A stretch of 64,000 bases of DNA from Caryophanales bacterium UBA6259 (GCA_002441135.1 DJVJ01000008.1:1-64000); one strand, 5' to 3'. Shown: positions 25,862 to 35,456, counted from the first letter of the stretch. Made by a program: numbers and translations. The notes: a model not told the origin generated them from the sequence alone.

Positions 25862-26889
25862 CGATTGGTCACCGCTTTCTCTGTCGGGTAGCTTTCTTTA
25901 TACAGTAAACACCGGACTTTATGCCCTCCTCCAAGCTCTGCAAGCTGTGGAGAAATTTGACGGCATTCATCCTTTGCTTCTGGGCATCGGTCTGTAAAGC
26001 GACAACCGGTTCGATCAATATTAGTAAGTGACGGAACAATTCCTTTAATAGAATCTAATCGTTCTCGATTTTCATCTAATCTTGGAATCGATTGTAATAA
26101 TAGCTTTAAATAGGGATGCTTTGGATTGTAGAAAATAGAATATGTATCGGATTGTTCTACAATTTGACCAGCATACATAACAATAATTTCATCGGCCATT
26201 TCTGCTACAACCCCTAAATCATGGGTAATTAGCATGACGGCCATATTCATCTTTTTTTGTATTTCTTTTATTAGCTCTAATATTTGAGCTTGGATGGTTA
26301 CATCTAGTGCCGTCGTTGGTTCATCGGCAATGAGTAATTTTGGATTATTCGCAATAGCCATAGCGATCATCACCCGTTGTCTCATTCCTCCTGAGAGCTG
26401 GTGAGGATATTCATCAACAATTTCTTCCGGTCTAGAGATTCCTACTTGTCTTAATAATTGAATACTTCTTTCTCTTGCTTCTGATTTTGAAATGGATAAA
26501 TGATTTAATAATACCTCTTGAACCTGAAAGCCAATTGTAAACACAGGATTAAGAGATGTCATCGGCTCCTGAAAGATCATACCGATATCTTTTCCACGAA
26601 TTTCATTCATGTCATCCTGAGATAAATCTACTAAATTACGTCCTTCAAATAGAATTTCTCCTTCTTGAATGGATCCATTTTCCTTTGGTAGTAAGCTCAT
26701 AATAGAAAGAGCTGTAACGCTTTTACCGCTTCCTGATTCCCCTACTACACAAACCACTTTACCCGGTTTTATTTCAATATTAATATCCTCAATTGCAGGA
26801 TAAAATTTCCCTCCAATAAAAAAACCGGCTTGAAGATTCTTTGTATTTAAAATTGAAGTCTCTGTGTTAAAGAACTCTCTTCCTGCCAT
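25858..26889 (-). CDS. appD: Oligopeptide ABC transporter ATPase AppD-like (343 aa)
   Basis: First gene of the appDFABC operon. Walker A GESGSGKS at 50-57, signature [15 protein letters not shown], Walker [13 protein letters not shown]. The C-terminal oligo_HPY extension has the cysteine motif [14 protein letters not shown]. It pairs with AppF as a heterodimer powering peptide import. A sigma-A-like promoter can be read about 55-75 bases upstream of the start. Confidence 0.94.
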   Translation of the reverse strand: MAGREFFNTETSILNTKNLQAGFFIGGKFYPAIEDINIEIKPGKVVCVVGESGSGKSVTALSIMSLLPKENGSIQEGEILFEGRNLVDLSQDDMNEIRGKDIGMIFQEPMTSLNPVFTIGFQVQEVLLNHLSISKSEARERSIQLLRQVGISRPEEIVDEYPHQLSGGMRQRVMIAMAIANNPKLLIADEPTTALDVTIQAQILELIKEIQKKMNMAVMLITHDLGVVAEMADEIIVMYAGQIVEQSDTYSIFYNPKHPYLKLLLQSIPRLDENRERLDSIKGIVPSLTNIDRTGCRFTDRCPEAKDECRQISPQLAELGGGHKVRCLLYKESYPTEKAVTNR

Positions 26890-26937
26890 GTTCCACCTCT
26901 TATATTCATAATTATAAATTTAAAATGATTTTTATAT

Positions 26938-26966
26938 ATTATTTCAATATTCTTACAACACGTCAA
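26938..26966 (-). promoter_or_regulatory. Probable promoter of the app operon
   Basis: On the minus strand: -35 TTGACG (26966-26961), 17-base spacer, -10 AATAAT (26943-26938). The rest of the gap 26890-27377 is AT-rich and holds this promoter and the terminator of the RND gene; I see no gene in it. Confidence 0.5.
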
Positions 26967-27291
26967 TACAAATTTGTAATATTCTTGTAATAATTTTATC
27001 CATCACTACATCCTATTTCATTTTTTCGAAACTATTACTAATCTAAGTTTTTTTATCAAAATGTGCTGATATATCAATATATTTGTTGTTTAATCTTTTA
27101 AACTATTAAATCGTGCAAGTTATTAAAATAAAAAATGATTCACCTAAAATGAAACTAATATTTCATAACTAAATTGGAAAAACAATTATTTTAAAATAAT
27201 TCTGTCTTTTATAAAAATACATTTTAATAAAAATTACTAAAATTATCCTCCTTATACGGACATTGATATTTTCAAATTTGACTTATCAATA

Positions 27292-27344
27292 AAAAAAAGG
27301 TAAATTCCCTTTCGCCAATAAATAGCAAAAAGGAAATTTACCTT
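27292..27344 (-). terminator. Terminator of the RND exporter gene
   Basis: AAGGTAAATTccCTTT pairs with AAAGgaAATTTACCTT across an AT-rich loop; on the minus strand it ends in a run of eight T. Confidence 0.85.
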
Positions 27345-27377
27345 AAAATTGATAGTTGATTTTGTAGTTATACGCTT

Positions 27378-30224
27378 TTATTCTGTAACTGGTATCGATT
27401 TTGTAACTTCTTTTCGACCAACAATCCAACGATCTAACCAAACTATAACTGGAGGTAGAATCACTAAGGTACTAAATAAAGCCAAGCTTAAATTAATTAA
27501 TGTCATCAGACCGAAATCCTGTAAAATGACAAAGTCGGAAATCATTAGAACACTAAATCCTCCAATCGTGGTGATTCCAGAAGCAATAATGGCTACCCCT
27601 ATTTTAGAAACAGCGGTTTGCATCGCTTCTACCTTATCTTTTCCCAACTTTCGTTCCTCCATATATCTTTCCAATAAAAGAATTGTCATCTCTGTCCCAA
27701 TTCCTAAGATTAATGCACCTAATGTTGCTGTTAATGGTGTATATTTAATATCCATTAAATACATAATTCCACCCGATAGGCCAACGATTAAACTGATAGG
27801 GAAAACGGGAATAAACGCTTTAATTGGATTTCGATAAACAAATAGTAATCCAATGAATAGGAGTCCCATGCCTAAAAATGTCATCTCAACACGGCCAGAA
27901 GTTAATCCTTTGATCATTTCAATATCTAATACACTTTTTCCAGTTACTTTTACCTGCATCTCTGTTCCTTTAATATCCTTTTTAAGCTGACTAACAAAGG
28001 ATTCAACCTCTTCTACAGGTACATGCTTTATATTGACTAGAATAACTGCCTTATTGTTCTCTTCATTCACAAACACTTTTCTTTGAGACAATGGAATATC
28101 GTTTAGCGTTTCTACTGCTTCTTGATAATTTAAAGTTTCTGTATCATTAATCTTATTGACTAATGAAGTTATCGATTTTGTATCGACAACAATATCAGGA
28201 TATTTTTCTGCTAATTCATTCGTTTTTCTATCCATCCATTCTAGATTTTCTTGAGATAAAATATTTTCATCTTCTAAATATAAAACAACTTGATCTGTGC
28301 TTCCTAAAACATCTCGAAGCTTGTGCAGATTTTTTAATTCTTGGGTATCCTGTGGCATAAATGTTTCAATGTCCGTCTGTACCCCTACTTTTCCATCAGC
28401 ATATATCCCCCAACCTGTTGCTAATAGTGAGAGAATCAAAATAAATGCAGACAATTTTAAAATAACCTTCGTCATTTTCCCTAAGCCTTTTTCAAGCCAT
28501 GATTCTTTTTCTATTTCTACTTTCTTCATCACTCTCTTGTTCGTATTTGGGAAGAAAGTATCTCTTATATACAAGATGGTCATTAATATAAATATCCCTG
28601 CAAAGTAACTTACAATTACTCCTATCGTTAGCATTTTCCCAAAATCTTGAACCATTGGAACAGGGGACTTATACAACGCAATAAAGCTTAAAACGGTAGC
28701 GAATACTGCAGTAGCAACTGCTGGTCCCATTTGACGTAGGGTAGTTTTCATTGATTTTTCCTCTTCATAGCGATTATGGAACTGAATAGAGTAGTCAATA
28801 CCTAATCCTATCAAGATTGGGAATACGGCCATAGAAACCATAGTCATTGGAATGCCAACACTTCCCATTAACCCTAATGTTCCTACTACTGCAATGAAAA
28901 CTGTTACTAAAGGTAATACTCTCCACCTAACCTTAAAGATCACCATTAAGATAACAAGCATTAAAGCTACTGCCAATCCAATCATGCTCTTCATATTATC
29001 CTTCATGTCACTTCTTAACGCAGAATCTAAAACAGGTTTTCCAGAAACCATATAGGAGACAGTTTCAAAGTTCTGCTTTTCAAGAGAATGGTTAAGCTTT
29101 TGATATACCGCATCCTTTTCCGTATCTGCTAAATTACCATTCAGCTTTACAATCATTAATGCTTGCTGCTCGTTAACCACTACATCAGAAAATAAAGATC
29201 GCAAATTACCTTCTTCATCGTAAAGAATCTCGTCTAGTTGTGCTTGCTCAGATGGAATTGTTGCTTCCATCATTCCACTTTTATCATAAAAGGTCTCTAA
29301 TCCTTCACTAATATCTGCTAACTTTTCACCCATTTCAAGAAATCCATCTGACATCTCTTTTAACTGATCTGGTGTTAAAGCTCCATCAAATCCACCTTTC
29401 ATTTCATTGGTTTGAGATTGGAGATTATTCTTCATTTTTTCTAAGCCGTTTGCTGTATTTTTGCTACCCGTTTGTAGGTCCGTTGTTTTATTAGCCATGG
29501 TTCCAAGACCATTAGCACTTTGCGTTAGTTTTTGTGAAAGCATTTCTAACTGTTTTGCCATTTGTGGATTACTTGCAGCAGTTTGACTAAGTTGGTTTAA
29601 TTGTAATGAAACTTGATCTAATCCACCTGCTAACTCCACCATTTTACCTTGTAATTGTTCAGTACCTTCAGCCATATTAAGTTGCCCTTGAATTAGTTTG
29701 TCAAAAGCAGCTGTTGCATTGGATAAATCATTAATTTTATTTTCGATTTCTTTAGGATCCTTAATTTCCTTTTGATTTAGCTCAGTACCTAGTTCAGTCA
29801 TCTTCTCTGACATTTCTTGAAGTCCATCACTGATCTCAATAACTTTTTCTTTAATGGTATCCCCTTGTTTAACAGTCATGTTATTCACAATGCTTGCAGG
29901 ACTCATTAATGAGAAAAGGTTATCCTCATATTTCATTTCCTGCTGTACATTCCACATCTTTTCCATGTTATCTATAGAAAGAAGATCTTCTTTGTTCTGG
30001 GATTCAAATAAGACGATAATGGAGTCTCCACCGAAATCCTCTTCCATTTTTAAATTAGATTGATATGCATCTGTATCTGTCTCCACTAAAGTATCGTTTC
30101 CGGTTGCCATCCGTACATTGACTGCCCCAGCTATCATGATAATAAAAATTAATGTTGTTACAAAAAATATCTTCACAGGTCGTTTAGCAATTATATTGCC
30201 AATCCATTGAAATACTTTCCCCAT
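27378..30224 (-). CDS. RND-superfamily exporter, MMPL/HAE3-like (948 aa)
   Basis: Large membrane exporter of the RND superfamily (MMPL or hydrophobe/amphiphile efflux-3 type). It has two similar halves, each with one helix, a large extracytoplasmic loop and five to six helices; the conserved GLGIDYSIQFHNRYEEE (first half) and LGIGTEMTILLLERYMEE (second half) are the SSD-like helix regions. The first loop contains a long predicted coiled-coil stretch rich in Gln/Asn/Met (about 130-330), as in Gram-positive members. It is the second gene after a TetR regulator, 67 bases downstream. The substrate is unknown, probably a lipid or hydrophobic toxin. Confidence 0.9.
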   Translation of the reverse strand: MGKVFQWIGNIIAKRPVKIFFVTTLIFIIMIAGAVNVRMATGNDTLVETDTDAYQSNLKMEEDFGGDSIIVLFESQNKEDLLSIDNMEKMWNVQQEMKYEDNLFSLMSPASIVNNMTVKQGDTIKEKVIEISDGLQEMSEKMTELGTELNQKEIKDPKEIENKINDLSNATAAFDKLIQGQLNMAEGTEQLQGKMVELAGGLDQVSLQLNQLSQTAASNPQMAKQLEMLSQKLTQSANGLGTMANKTTDLQTGSKNTANGLEKMKNNLQSQTNEMKGGFDGALTPDQLKEMSDGFLEMGEKLADISEGLETFYDKSGMMEATIPSEQAQLDEILYDEEGNLRSLFSDVVVNEQQALMIVKLNGNLADTEKDAVYQKLNHSLEKQNFETVSYMVSGKPVLDSALRSDMKDNMKSMIGLAVALMLVILMVIFKVRWRVLPLVTVFIAVVGTLGLMGSVGIPMTMVSMAVFPILIGLGIDYSIQFHNRYEEEKSMKTTLRQMGPAVATAVFATVLSFIALYKSPVPMVQDFGKMLTIGVIVSYFAGIFILMTILYIRDTFFPNTNKRVMKKVEIEKESWLEKGLGKMTKVILKLSAFILILSLLATGWGIYADGKVGVQTDIETFMPQDTQELKNLHKLRDVLGSTDQVVLYLEDENILSQENLEWMDRKTNELAEKYPDIVVDTKSITSLVNKINDTETLNYQEAVETLNDIPLSQRKVFVNEENNKAVILVNIKHVPVEEVESFVSQLKKDIKGTEMQVKVTGKSVLDIEMIKGLTSGRVEMTFLGMGLLFIGLLFVYRNPIKAFIPVFPISLIVGLSGGIMYLMDIKYTPLTATLGALILGIGTEMTILLLERYMEERKLGKDKVEAMQTAVSKIGVAIIASGITTIGGFSVLMISDFVILQDFGLMTLINLSLALFSTLVILPPVIVWLDRWIVGRKEVTKSIPVTE

Positions 30225-30291
30225 CTTATTCTCCTCACTTTCTATTATGTTAAAAGGTTATTTTGATAAATTAGTATTGAAATTGTTATTT

Positions 30292-30855
30292 TTATTTAAT
30301 GGAAATCAGATTCACAATTTGTTCAGCAAAATCTGTTGTTTCTTCGTTTTTTTCTTCTTCCAAAAATAAAAATGAGAGGGCAATACCCATAAATAGTCTT
30401 AAAATAAACTTTTTCTTTACCTCTGGCATTTCCATTTCATTTAAGGCTTGTTTTATTCTTGCTGTAATTTTACCAATGATATTTACTGTAATAAGATCGT
30501 TATTTAATTGACTTTCCATTAGAACCAGCTTCACTAATGGTCGGTTTTCTGAGATGAAATGTATTCTTTCTTTTAAAATTGCAATTAATTTTTCTTTTGA
30601 AGAAAGTCCGTTAGTAGATAATATCGCTTCTTCTAAGCTTTGAGTTAGTACTGGTTCTACTGCTTGCAAAAAGATTTCCTGCTTTGAAGAAAAATAACGA
30701 AATAATGTGACCTCCGAAATTTCAGCTTGCTGGGCAATCTCGATTGTCGTAGCACCGCTATATCCTTTATTGATAAAAACCTTTCTTGCAGCCTCCAAGA
30801 TATGGGCTATGCGTTCTTCTTTTTTCATGCGTTTTCTAGTTGTTGGTGTAACCAT
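30292..30855 (-). CDS. TetR-family repressor (187 aa)
   Basis: N-terminal TetR helix-turn-helix (about residues 12-58): RIAHILEAARKVFINKGYSG, then TIEIAQQAEISEVTLFRYFSSK. The C-terminal ligand domain is helical and unrecognised. It is encoded directly upstream of the RND exporter in one transcription unit, so it probably represses its own operon and is released by a substrate of the pump. ATG 30855 follows AGAGGTG. A near-perfect 34-bp palindrome covering the likely transcription start lies 70-100 bases upstream. Confidence 0.92.
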   Translation of the reverse strand: MVTPTTRKRMKKEERIAHILEAARKVFINKGYSGATTIEIAQQAEISEVTLFRYFSSKQEIFLQAVEPVLTQSLEEAILSTNGLSSKEKLIAILKERIHFISENRPLVKLVLMESQLNNDLITVNIIGKITARIKQALNEMEMPEVKKKFILRLFMGIALSFLFLEEEKNEETTDFAEQIVNLISIK

Positions 30856-30923
30856 TAATAAAACACCTCTATTCTAAATTCATTAAATTCGATTTTTAAA
30901 AATTATTTTCACTTAAATAAAAA

Positions 30924-30957
30924 AGTTTATTTAAGTAAGTACTTACATAAATAAACT
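30924..30957 (-). promoter_or_regulatory. TetR operator (34-bp palindrome)
   Basis: A dyad centred between 30940 and 30941 with core GTAAGTACTTAC and outer arms AGTTTATTTA / TAAATAAACT; only one base pair of 17 is mismatched. It starts at the end of the -10 element and covers the expected +1, the classical position for repression. The core matches operators known for many TetR-family regulators. Confidence 0.85.
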
Positions 30958-30983
30958 ATAACAGGTATATCTATTGTTTGCAA
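30955..30983 (-). promoter_or_regulatory. Promoter of the tetR-RND operon
   Basis: On the minus strand -35 TTGCAA (30983-30978), 17-base spacer, -10 TATAGT (30960-30955). The -10 overlaps the end of the palindromic operator by three bases. The rest of 30984-31211 contains no gene that I can see. Confidence 0.7.
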
Positions 30984-31084
30984 CAAATACTTTTTTAAAA
31001 TAAAAACTCTCGTTAATTGTCTGGGCAATTTTAATTTGCTTCCAAAACAATAAAAAACCACGGTTATAGTCATGCCAAAGTAAA

Positions 31085-31130
31085 ATAAAAAAACACCCCA
31101 AAGTTATTTTTTACACTAACTTTTGGGGTG
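31085..31130 (-). terminator. Terminator of the GGDEF-EAL gene
   Basis: CACCCCAAAGTTA pairs with TAACTTTTGGGGTG (31117-31130) on the plus strand; the minus strand continues into a run of seven T. Confidence 0.85.
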
Positions 31131-31211
31131 CAGTATATTGCCCTACTTTTTTTATTTATGTCTTTGCAGAAACGTCACCAGTTGAACTTAGTCTAATCTG
31201 CTTATGCTTAC

Positions 31212-33269
31212 CTAGCATTGTAACTGCATCACTAATATAGTATCTTCTAATTCCTTTACTGGCATTGGCTTACCATAAAGATATCCTTGAATGTGATCAC
31301 ATTCATTTTCACTTAAGAAAAGTAATTGTTCCTCTGTTTCTACGCCTTCTGCAATTACATCAATATGCAATCCGTGAGCTAAATCAATAACTCCTTTTGC
31401 GATTGCTTTATTTTTATCATCAACCGATAAATCACGGACAAAAGATTTATCAATCTTTAATGTGTCGATAGGAAGCTTCTTCAAATAACTTAAGGAGGAG
31501 TAGCCTGTCCCAAAATCATCTAAAGCAATACGAATACCAAGTTCCCTTAACTGGTTTAAAATTTCTACATAATAATCTAGATTTTCTAGTCCAATGCTTT
31601 CTGTAATTTCCAACTGCAGATATTTTGGGTCTAAACCAGTTGCTTTTAAGGTTTCTTGAATACATGTTACTAAATTGGATTTTTGAAATTGCCTTGCAGA
31701 TAGATTAATAGAAATAGGAAATGGAGAATGACCTTGTTCCTGCCATTTCTTGTTTTGTTGACATGCCTCATAGATAACCCATTTACCGATTGGAACAATC
31801 GCTCCGATTTCTTCCGCTAATGGAATAAATTCTGCTGGAGGAATAAATCCTTTTTCTGAATGATCCCATCTTAGAAGTGCTTCTACTCCAATTAATTCTC
31901 CCGTTTTTATGCTGAATTGAGGTTGATAATAAAGGGTGAATTCATTTAGCTCTGTTGCTTGACGCAAATGGGTTTCTAATTTAAATCTTTCAAAAAAATC
32001 TTTATGTATCGCTCTTGAATAATATTGATAGCTGTTTTTACCCTGTCGTTTTGCATAATACATAGCTATATCCGCATTTTTCACAAGGGTCTCTGCATCT
32101 TTACCTCCAGTTGGATAGATACTGATTCCTATACTTGCAGTAAGATATAGCTTTACATTATCTTCAAGGCTAAAAGGCATCTGAAAAGAATCTAAAATCA
32201 AACCTGCAATCTTATCAATTTCCTTGACTTCATTGACATCAGAAAGTAATAAAGTAAACTCATCTCCACTTATTCGGGAAAGAAAACTATTCCTTGATAC
32301 AGCCTTTAAACGTTGGGAAACTTTTTGTAGCATGATATCTCCCGCAGAATGGCCAAAGGTATCATTAATATATTTAAATCCATCAAGATCTAAAAACATA
32401 ATAGCAATCATTTTTCCTTCTGTTTCCCCTGTTTTTATTGCTTTGTCGAGTTGTTCATTAAAATAAATGCGATTAGGCAGACCTGTTAAAGAATCGTAAA
32501 ATGCTAAACTTTTAATTGTTTCCTCATAATTTTTTCGCTCAGTAATATCTTTAAAAACTTCTACAATTCCAATTAACTCCTCATTTGGCTTCTTATAAGG
32601 AGTTACAGTTAGCATAAAGGGAACATTCTCGCGATTAAGTACATTTTTTTCAATTTCACATTCTATCCTCTGTTCACCAGATTTAATTCTAACTAGAGGA
32701 CATTGGTTCGTATTACAATTACTTCCTGGAAAAACTTCATAACACTTTTTCCCTATTGCTTCTTCTTTTGTTATACCTATAAGGTCTAGTAACACATTGT
32801 TTATGCGGATAATATTAAAATCAAGATCTATAACTCTCATACCATCTGCTACACTATTAAATATTTGATTCACTTCTGCATAAGCAAATTTTATCTCATC
32901 CTCTGTTTTCTTCCGTTCTGTAATATCATGGATAACAGCATAGACCAAATTTTGAGTATCTAATGCAATACTATACACTTCCACGTCTCTTGCTTCGCCA
33001 TTTGCTATACGATGCTGAAAATAATGTGCTTTAGTTTTTACAGATAATGCATTTTTCATTTCTTGGTAAAATGCCTCTTTTGAAATAGTGTTAATATCTA
33101 GTATATTTTTTTTAATGAACTCTTCTTTATCATAGCCATAAAACGAACAAGCTGCTGGATTCGCATTAAGGATTTTACCTGATGCTCCCTCAATTAATAA
33201 GATGGGATTATGATTATTAAAAAAAAGGCTTTCATATTCCGTTGATAATGTATTCTCTATCTTCATCAT
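31212..33269 (-). CDS. PAS-PAS-GGDEF-EAL cyclic-di-GMP protein (685 aa)
   Basis: Soluble signalling protein with no membrane helix. Order: PAS1 (about 12-120), PAS2 (about 130-245), GGDEF (about 255-425), EAL (about 435-680). The GGDEF signature is SGDEF (334-338), a variant compatible with activity, and the RxxD inhibitory site is absent (the Asp is missing after R326). The EAL domain keeps EALLRW (463-468), DDFGTGYSSL and IDKSF, so phosphodiesterase activity is likely. PAS2 contains C176, C185 and C190 in CYEVFPGSNCNTNQCPL, a cysteine pattern that may bind metal or sense redox. It is flanked by a terminator; not in an operon with denitrification genes, though it is next to them. Confidence 0.92.
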   Translation of the reverse strand: MMKIENTLSTEYESLFFNNHNPILLIEGASGKILNANPAACSFYGYDKEEFIKKNILDINTISKEAFYQEMKNALSVKTKAHYFQHRIANGEARDVEVYSIALDTQNLVYAVIHDITERKKTEDEIKFAYAEVNQIFNSVADGMRVIDLDFNIIRINNVLLDLIGITKEEAIGKKCYEVFPGSNCNTNQCPLVRIKSGEQRIECEIEKNVLNRENVPFMLTVTPYKKPNEELIGIVEVFKDITERKNYEETIKSLAFYDSLTGLPNRIYFNEQLDKAIKTGETEGKMIAIMFLDLDGFKYINDTFGHSAGDIMLQKVSQRLKAVSRNSFLSRISGDEFTLLLSDVNEVKEIDKIAGLILDSFQMPFSLEDNVKLYLTASIGISIYPTGGKDAETLVKNADIAMYYAKRQGKNSYQYYSRAIHKDFFERFKLETHLRQATELNEFTLYYQPQFSIKTGELIGVEALLRWDHSEKGFIPPAEFIPLAEEIGAIVPIGKWVIYEACQQNKKWQEQGHSPFPISINLSARQFQKSNLVTCIQETLKATGLDPKYLQLEITESIGLENLDYYVEILNQLRELGIRIALDDFGTGYSSLSYLKKLPIDTLKIDKSFVRDLSVDDKNKAIAKGVIDLAHGLHIDVIAEGVETEEQLLFLSENECDHIQGYLYGKPMPVKELEDTILVMQLQC

Positions 33270-33410
33270 GTCCTCTCCCTTTTACGGGCAATTAATATTT
33301 CCAAAATTTTATATAGGAAATTTTTACTATCGATAGCGTATCACATTCTGTATTTTTTTAGAATAAAACAACGATTAAGTTCTAATAAATTTCATAATTA
33401 ACATTCTTTA

Positions 33411-33905
33411 TTAAAGAATAATATGTATCAAAAAACTGGTTGTAAAGCTTAATGCCATAACTAAATGAAATTTCCTGCGAAAACCATTTGCCTTTAAATG
33501 CCTTAAATATCCAGCAGAAAGTGTGATTATTAGTAAAAAAAAGGCAATATACCCAGTAATCAAATCCGGATGAAAAAAGCCAAAGTAACTGCCACCTTTT
33601 ATCAGCATCCAGAGTGCATGAACAGTGATAAAACCAGCTCCAATAATTCCAAATTGAATATGTGGCTTAAAAATCTTTCTAGATAACTTAGCTAAGGCGA
33701 TTCGAACAGATTTATTTTTTGCCTTTTTTATCATCAGGAAGATAAAGTACATAGAAGCATTAATTAAAAAGAAAATAACAGCTAAGAATGCAGATATTTT
33801 TGCAAATGATACTATAGTTAAGGAATCAGGCTTGATAAACCATATAAACGTAGATGAACCTAGAATATAAATTAAATCCAATAATATCCAGTGTAAGTAG
33901 GTCAT
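33411..33905 (-). CDS. Four/five-helix membrane protein with two H-x13-H pairs, possible heme b protein (164 aa)
   Basis: Unrecognised integral membrane protein with helices at about 4-24, 33-58, 84-101, 114-133 and 144-163. Two helices each carry a histidine pair 14 residues apart: H82/H96 and H147/H161. That H-x13-H pattern on two helices is how ferric-reductase/NOX-type cytochromes hold two stacked b hemes across the membrane, so a diheme b role is a reasonable inference, not a proven family match. It follows nirK and the cupredoxin gene on the same strand after a terminator, which suggests a part in electron delivery to nitrite reduction. Confidence 0.65.
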   Translation of the reverse strand: MTYLHWILLDLIYILGSSTFIWFIKPDSLTIVSFAKISAFLAVIFFLINASMYFIFLMIKKAKNKSVRIALAKLSRKIFKPHIQFGIIGAGFITVHALWMLIKGGSYFGFFHPDLITGYIAFFLLIITLSAGYLRHLKANGFRRKFHLVMALSFTTSFLIHIIL

Positions 33906-33960
33906 GGCTATACTCCCTTTCGAACTCTAATTTCCATTCTTGTTAGCATTATTGTCTTAG

Positions 33961-34000
33961 AAAAAAATAAAAACCCTCCGAAATTTTAAAAAGAGGGTTT
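33961..34000 (-). terminator. Terminator after the cupredoxin gene
   Basis: AAACCCTC (33971-33978) pairs with GAGGGTTT (33993-34000); on the minus strand the stem is followed by TTTATTTTTTT. It could partly separate the nirK unit from the downstream heme-like membrane protein. Confidence 0.8.
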
Positions 34001-34024
34001 AGACAAAGAAGTAGTATAGATTTC

Positions 34025-34405
34025 TTATTTTACAATTAGCTTTCCAGTCATTCCTGAGTGATCATCCATTGTGCCACATAGAACAGTACAGTAAAAACGA
34101 AATTCTCCACTTTCTGTTACTTCAATTTCCTTTTCCACCTTTTGACCAGGAGCTAGATTCTCTTTTATGCCGAACTCATCAATTGCAAATCCATGCATTC
34201 TTTTCCCGGTATTCTCAACAATTAGTTTAACCTTTCCAGGCTTTACTTCTACTGTACTTGGTGAATAATAGTACTCATTTGCTTTGATTACAACGGTTTG
34301 AATTTCATCATCAGGATTTGCTGATTTTTGCTCCTGATTAGCACACCCTATTAATACTGAACTGATTAATAATATAAAAACGATGAACCTCGTTATATTT
34401 TTCAT
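34025..34405 (-). CDS. Lipid-anchored CuA-like cupredoxin (126 aa)
   Basis: Small extracytoplasmic copper protein: signal peptide with lipobox SVLIGC (C21) and one cupredoxin domain. Likely copper ligands are H71 (KRMHGF), C106, C110, H116 and M119 in FYCTVLCGTMDDHSGM. Two cysteines spaced C-x3-C followed by His and Met is the CuA layout of oxidase subunit II, but with His six residues after the second Cys instead of four. It starts 25 bases after nirK and is co-transcribed with it. An electron-carrier role between the membrane and NirK (or the NO reductase) is inference. Confidence 0.85.
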   Translation of the reverse strand: MKNITRFIVFILLISSVLIGCANQEQKSANPDDEIQTVVIKANEYYYSPSTVEVKPGKVKLIVENTGKRMHGFAIDEFGIKENLAPGQKVEKEIEVTESGEFRFYCTVLCGTMDDHSGMTGKLIVK

Positions 34406-34430
34406 CTATTTTCCCCTCCATGTTAAGATT

Positions 34431-35456
34431 CTAAGGAGCTAAAGGCTGGTCCTTTGCATCCTTGGTAATTTTTAATAATCCCATTGCTCCTTTTTCCGCA
34501 TCCTTAAAGGAATGAGTTACCATTGGGTACAATCCTTCTTCAGGGACTCGCAGTTCCACAACATAGCTTCCTCCCGGTGGAATGGTCACTGTTTGTACAC
34601 CTTCATCTACATTGTTTGGATTGCCATTCAAATACACTTTTTCAAAAATAGTTCCTACAATATGAAAAGCACTAAAGTTGTTTGGGCCAGCATTAACAAC
34701 ATGAATTCGGATTAATTCGCCTGGCTTTGCTTCTAATGGTGTGTCCTGATATTTGTTTGCTTTTCCATTAAAAGCAACAACTTGAGGTTGTCCATTAATC
34801 ATATCATCAACATCGTGTGCACCTGCATAAAACTCACTTTGAACTAACACAAATTCTCTTGCTGGTTCAAAAACCTGTTGCTTGTCACTTTCTACAGGAT
34901 CAACAATAATGGTTCCATACATTCCGTTAGCAATATGAGCAATCACTGGAGGCGTCCCACAATGATACATAAATGTGCCTGGAACATTTGCCTTCCAATC
35001 AAAGGTATATGACTCTCCAGGTAATATATCAATATAATTTTTGTCCCAAGGAGTTTCCGCAGCATGGAAGTCAATCGAATGAGCCATATGAGGATCTTTG
35101 TTAACTAATGTAAAAGAAACATTATCTCCTTGTTTGACACGAAGTACTGGACCTGGTACAGTTCCATCAAATGTCCACCCTTGATAAAACTTTCCTTTAG
35201 CAATCTCAATTTTGTTTTGTGTTGTATAAAAAGTGATATCTACTTGATCACCATTTCTTGAAATCTCAGCAGGATAAACCTCTTGGTCAATAAATTCTTC
35301 CTCTGTTGTATTATTACCAGTTTCTTGATTCGTATTTTGATGATCGTCATCATTTGCTTTATTTTCGGTATCTTGATTACAAGCAGTTAATCCAAACACA
35401 AGAATAATCATGATAACAAAAATAAAAAGTTTGCTTCCAAACCCGCGATTTTTCAC
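34431..35456 (-). CDS. nirK: Copper-containing nitrite reductase, lipoprotein (341 aa)
   Basis: Reduces nitrite to nitric oxide outside the membrane. Signal peptide with lipobox GLTAC (C26), a polar Asn/Thr/Glu linker, then two cupredoxin domains. Type-1 copper ligands: H126, C166, H174, M179; type-2 ligands: H131, H165, H315; catalytic D129 and H265. All are present, and the seven-residue gap between C166 and H174 matches the shorter class seen in Geobacillus and AniA. Unlike Gram-negative NirK it is lipid-anchored, as expected for a monoderm. First gene of nirK-cupredoxin. Its promoter has a Crp/Fnr-type box. Confidence 0.95.
   Translation of the reverse strand: MKNRGFGSKLFIFVIMIILVFGLTACNQDTENKANDDDHQNTNQETGNNTTEEEFIDQEVYPAEISRNGDQVDITFYTTQNKIEIAKGKFYQGWTFDGTVPGPVLRVKQGDNVSFTLVNKDPHMAHSIDFHAAETPWDKNYIDILPGESYTFDWKANVPGTFMYHCGTPPVIAHIANGMYGTIIVDPVESDKQQVFEPAREFVLVQSEFYAGAHDVDDMINGQPQVVAFNGKANKYQDTPLEAKPGELIRIHVVNAGPNNFSAFHIVGTIFEKVYLNGNPNNVDEGVQTVTIPPGGSYVVELRVPEEGLYPMVTHSFKDAEKGAMGLLKITKDAKDQPLAP

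Noticed and set aside
20421..26889. LiaR co-transcribed with the app operon
   Set aside because: A bulged but strong terminator at 21137-21170 and a 140-base gap separate them.
27349..27837. 162-codon plus-strand open frame opposite the RND exporter
   Set aside because: Antisense shadow of a strongly coding conserved region; no ribosome binding site or recognisable motif.
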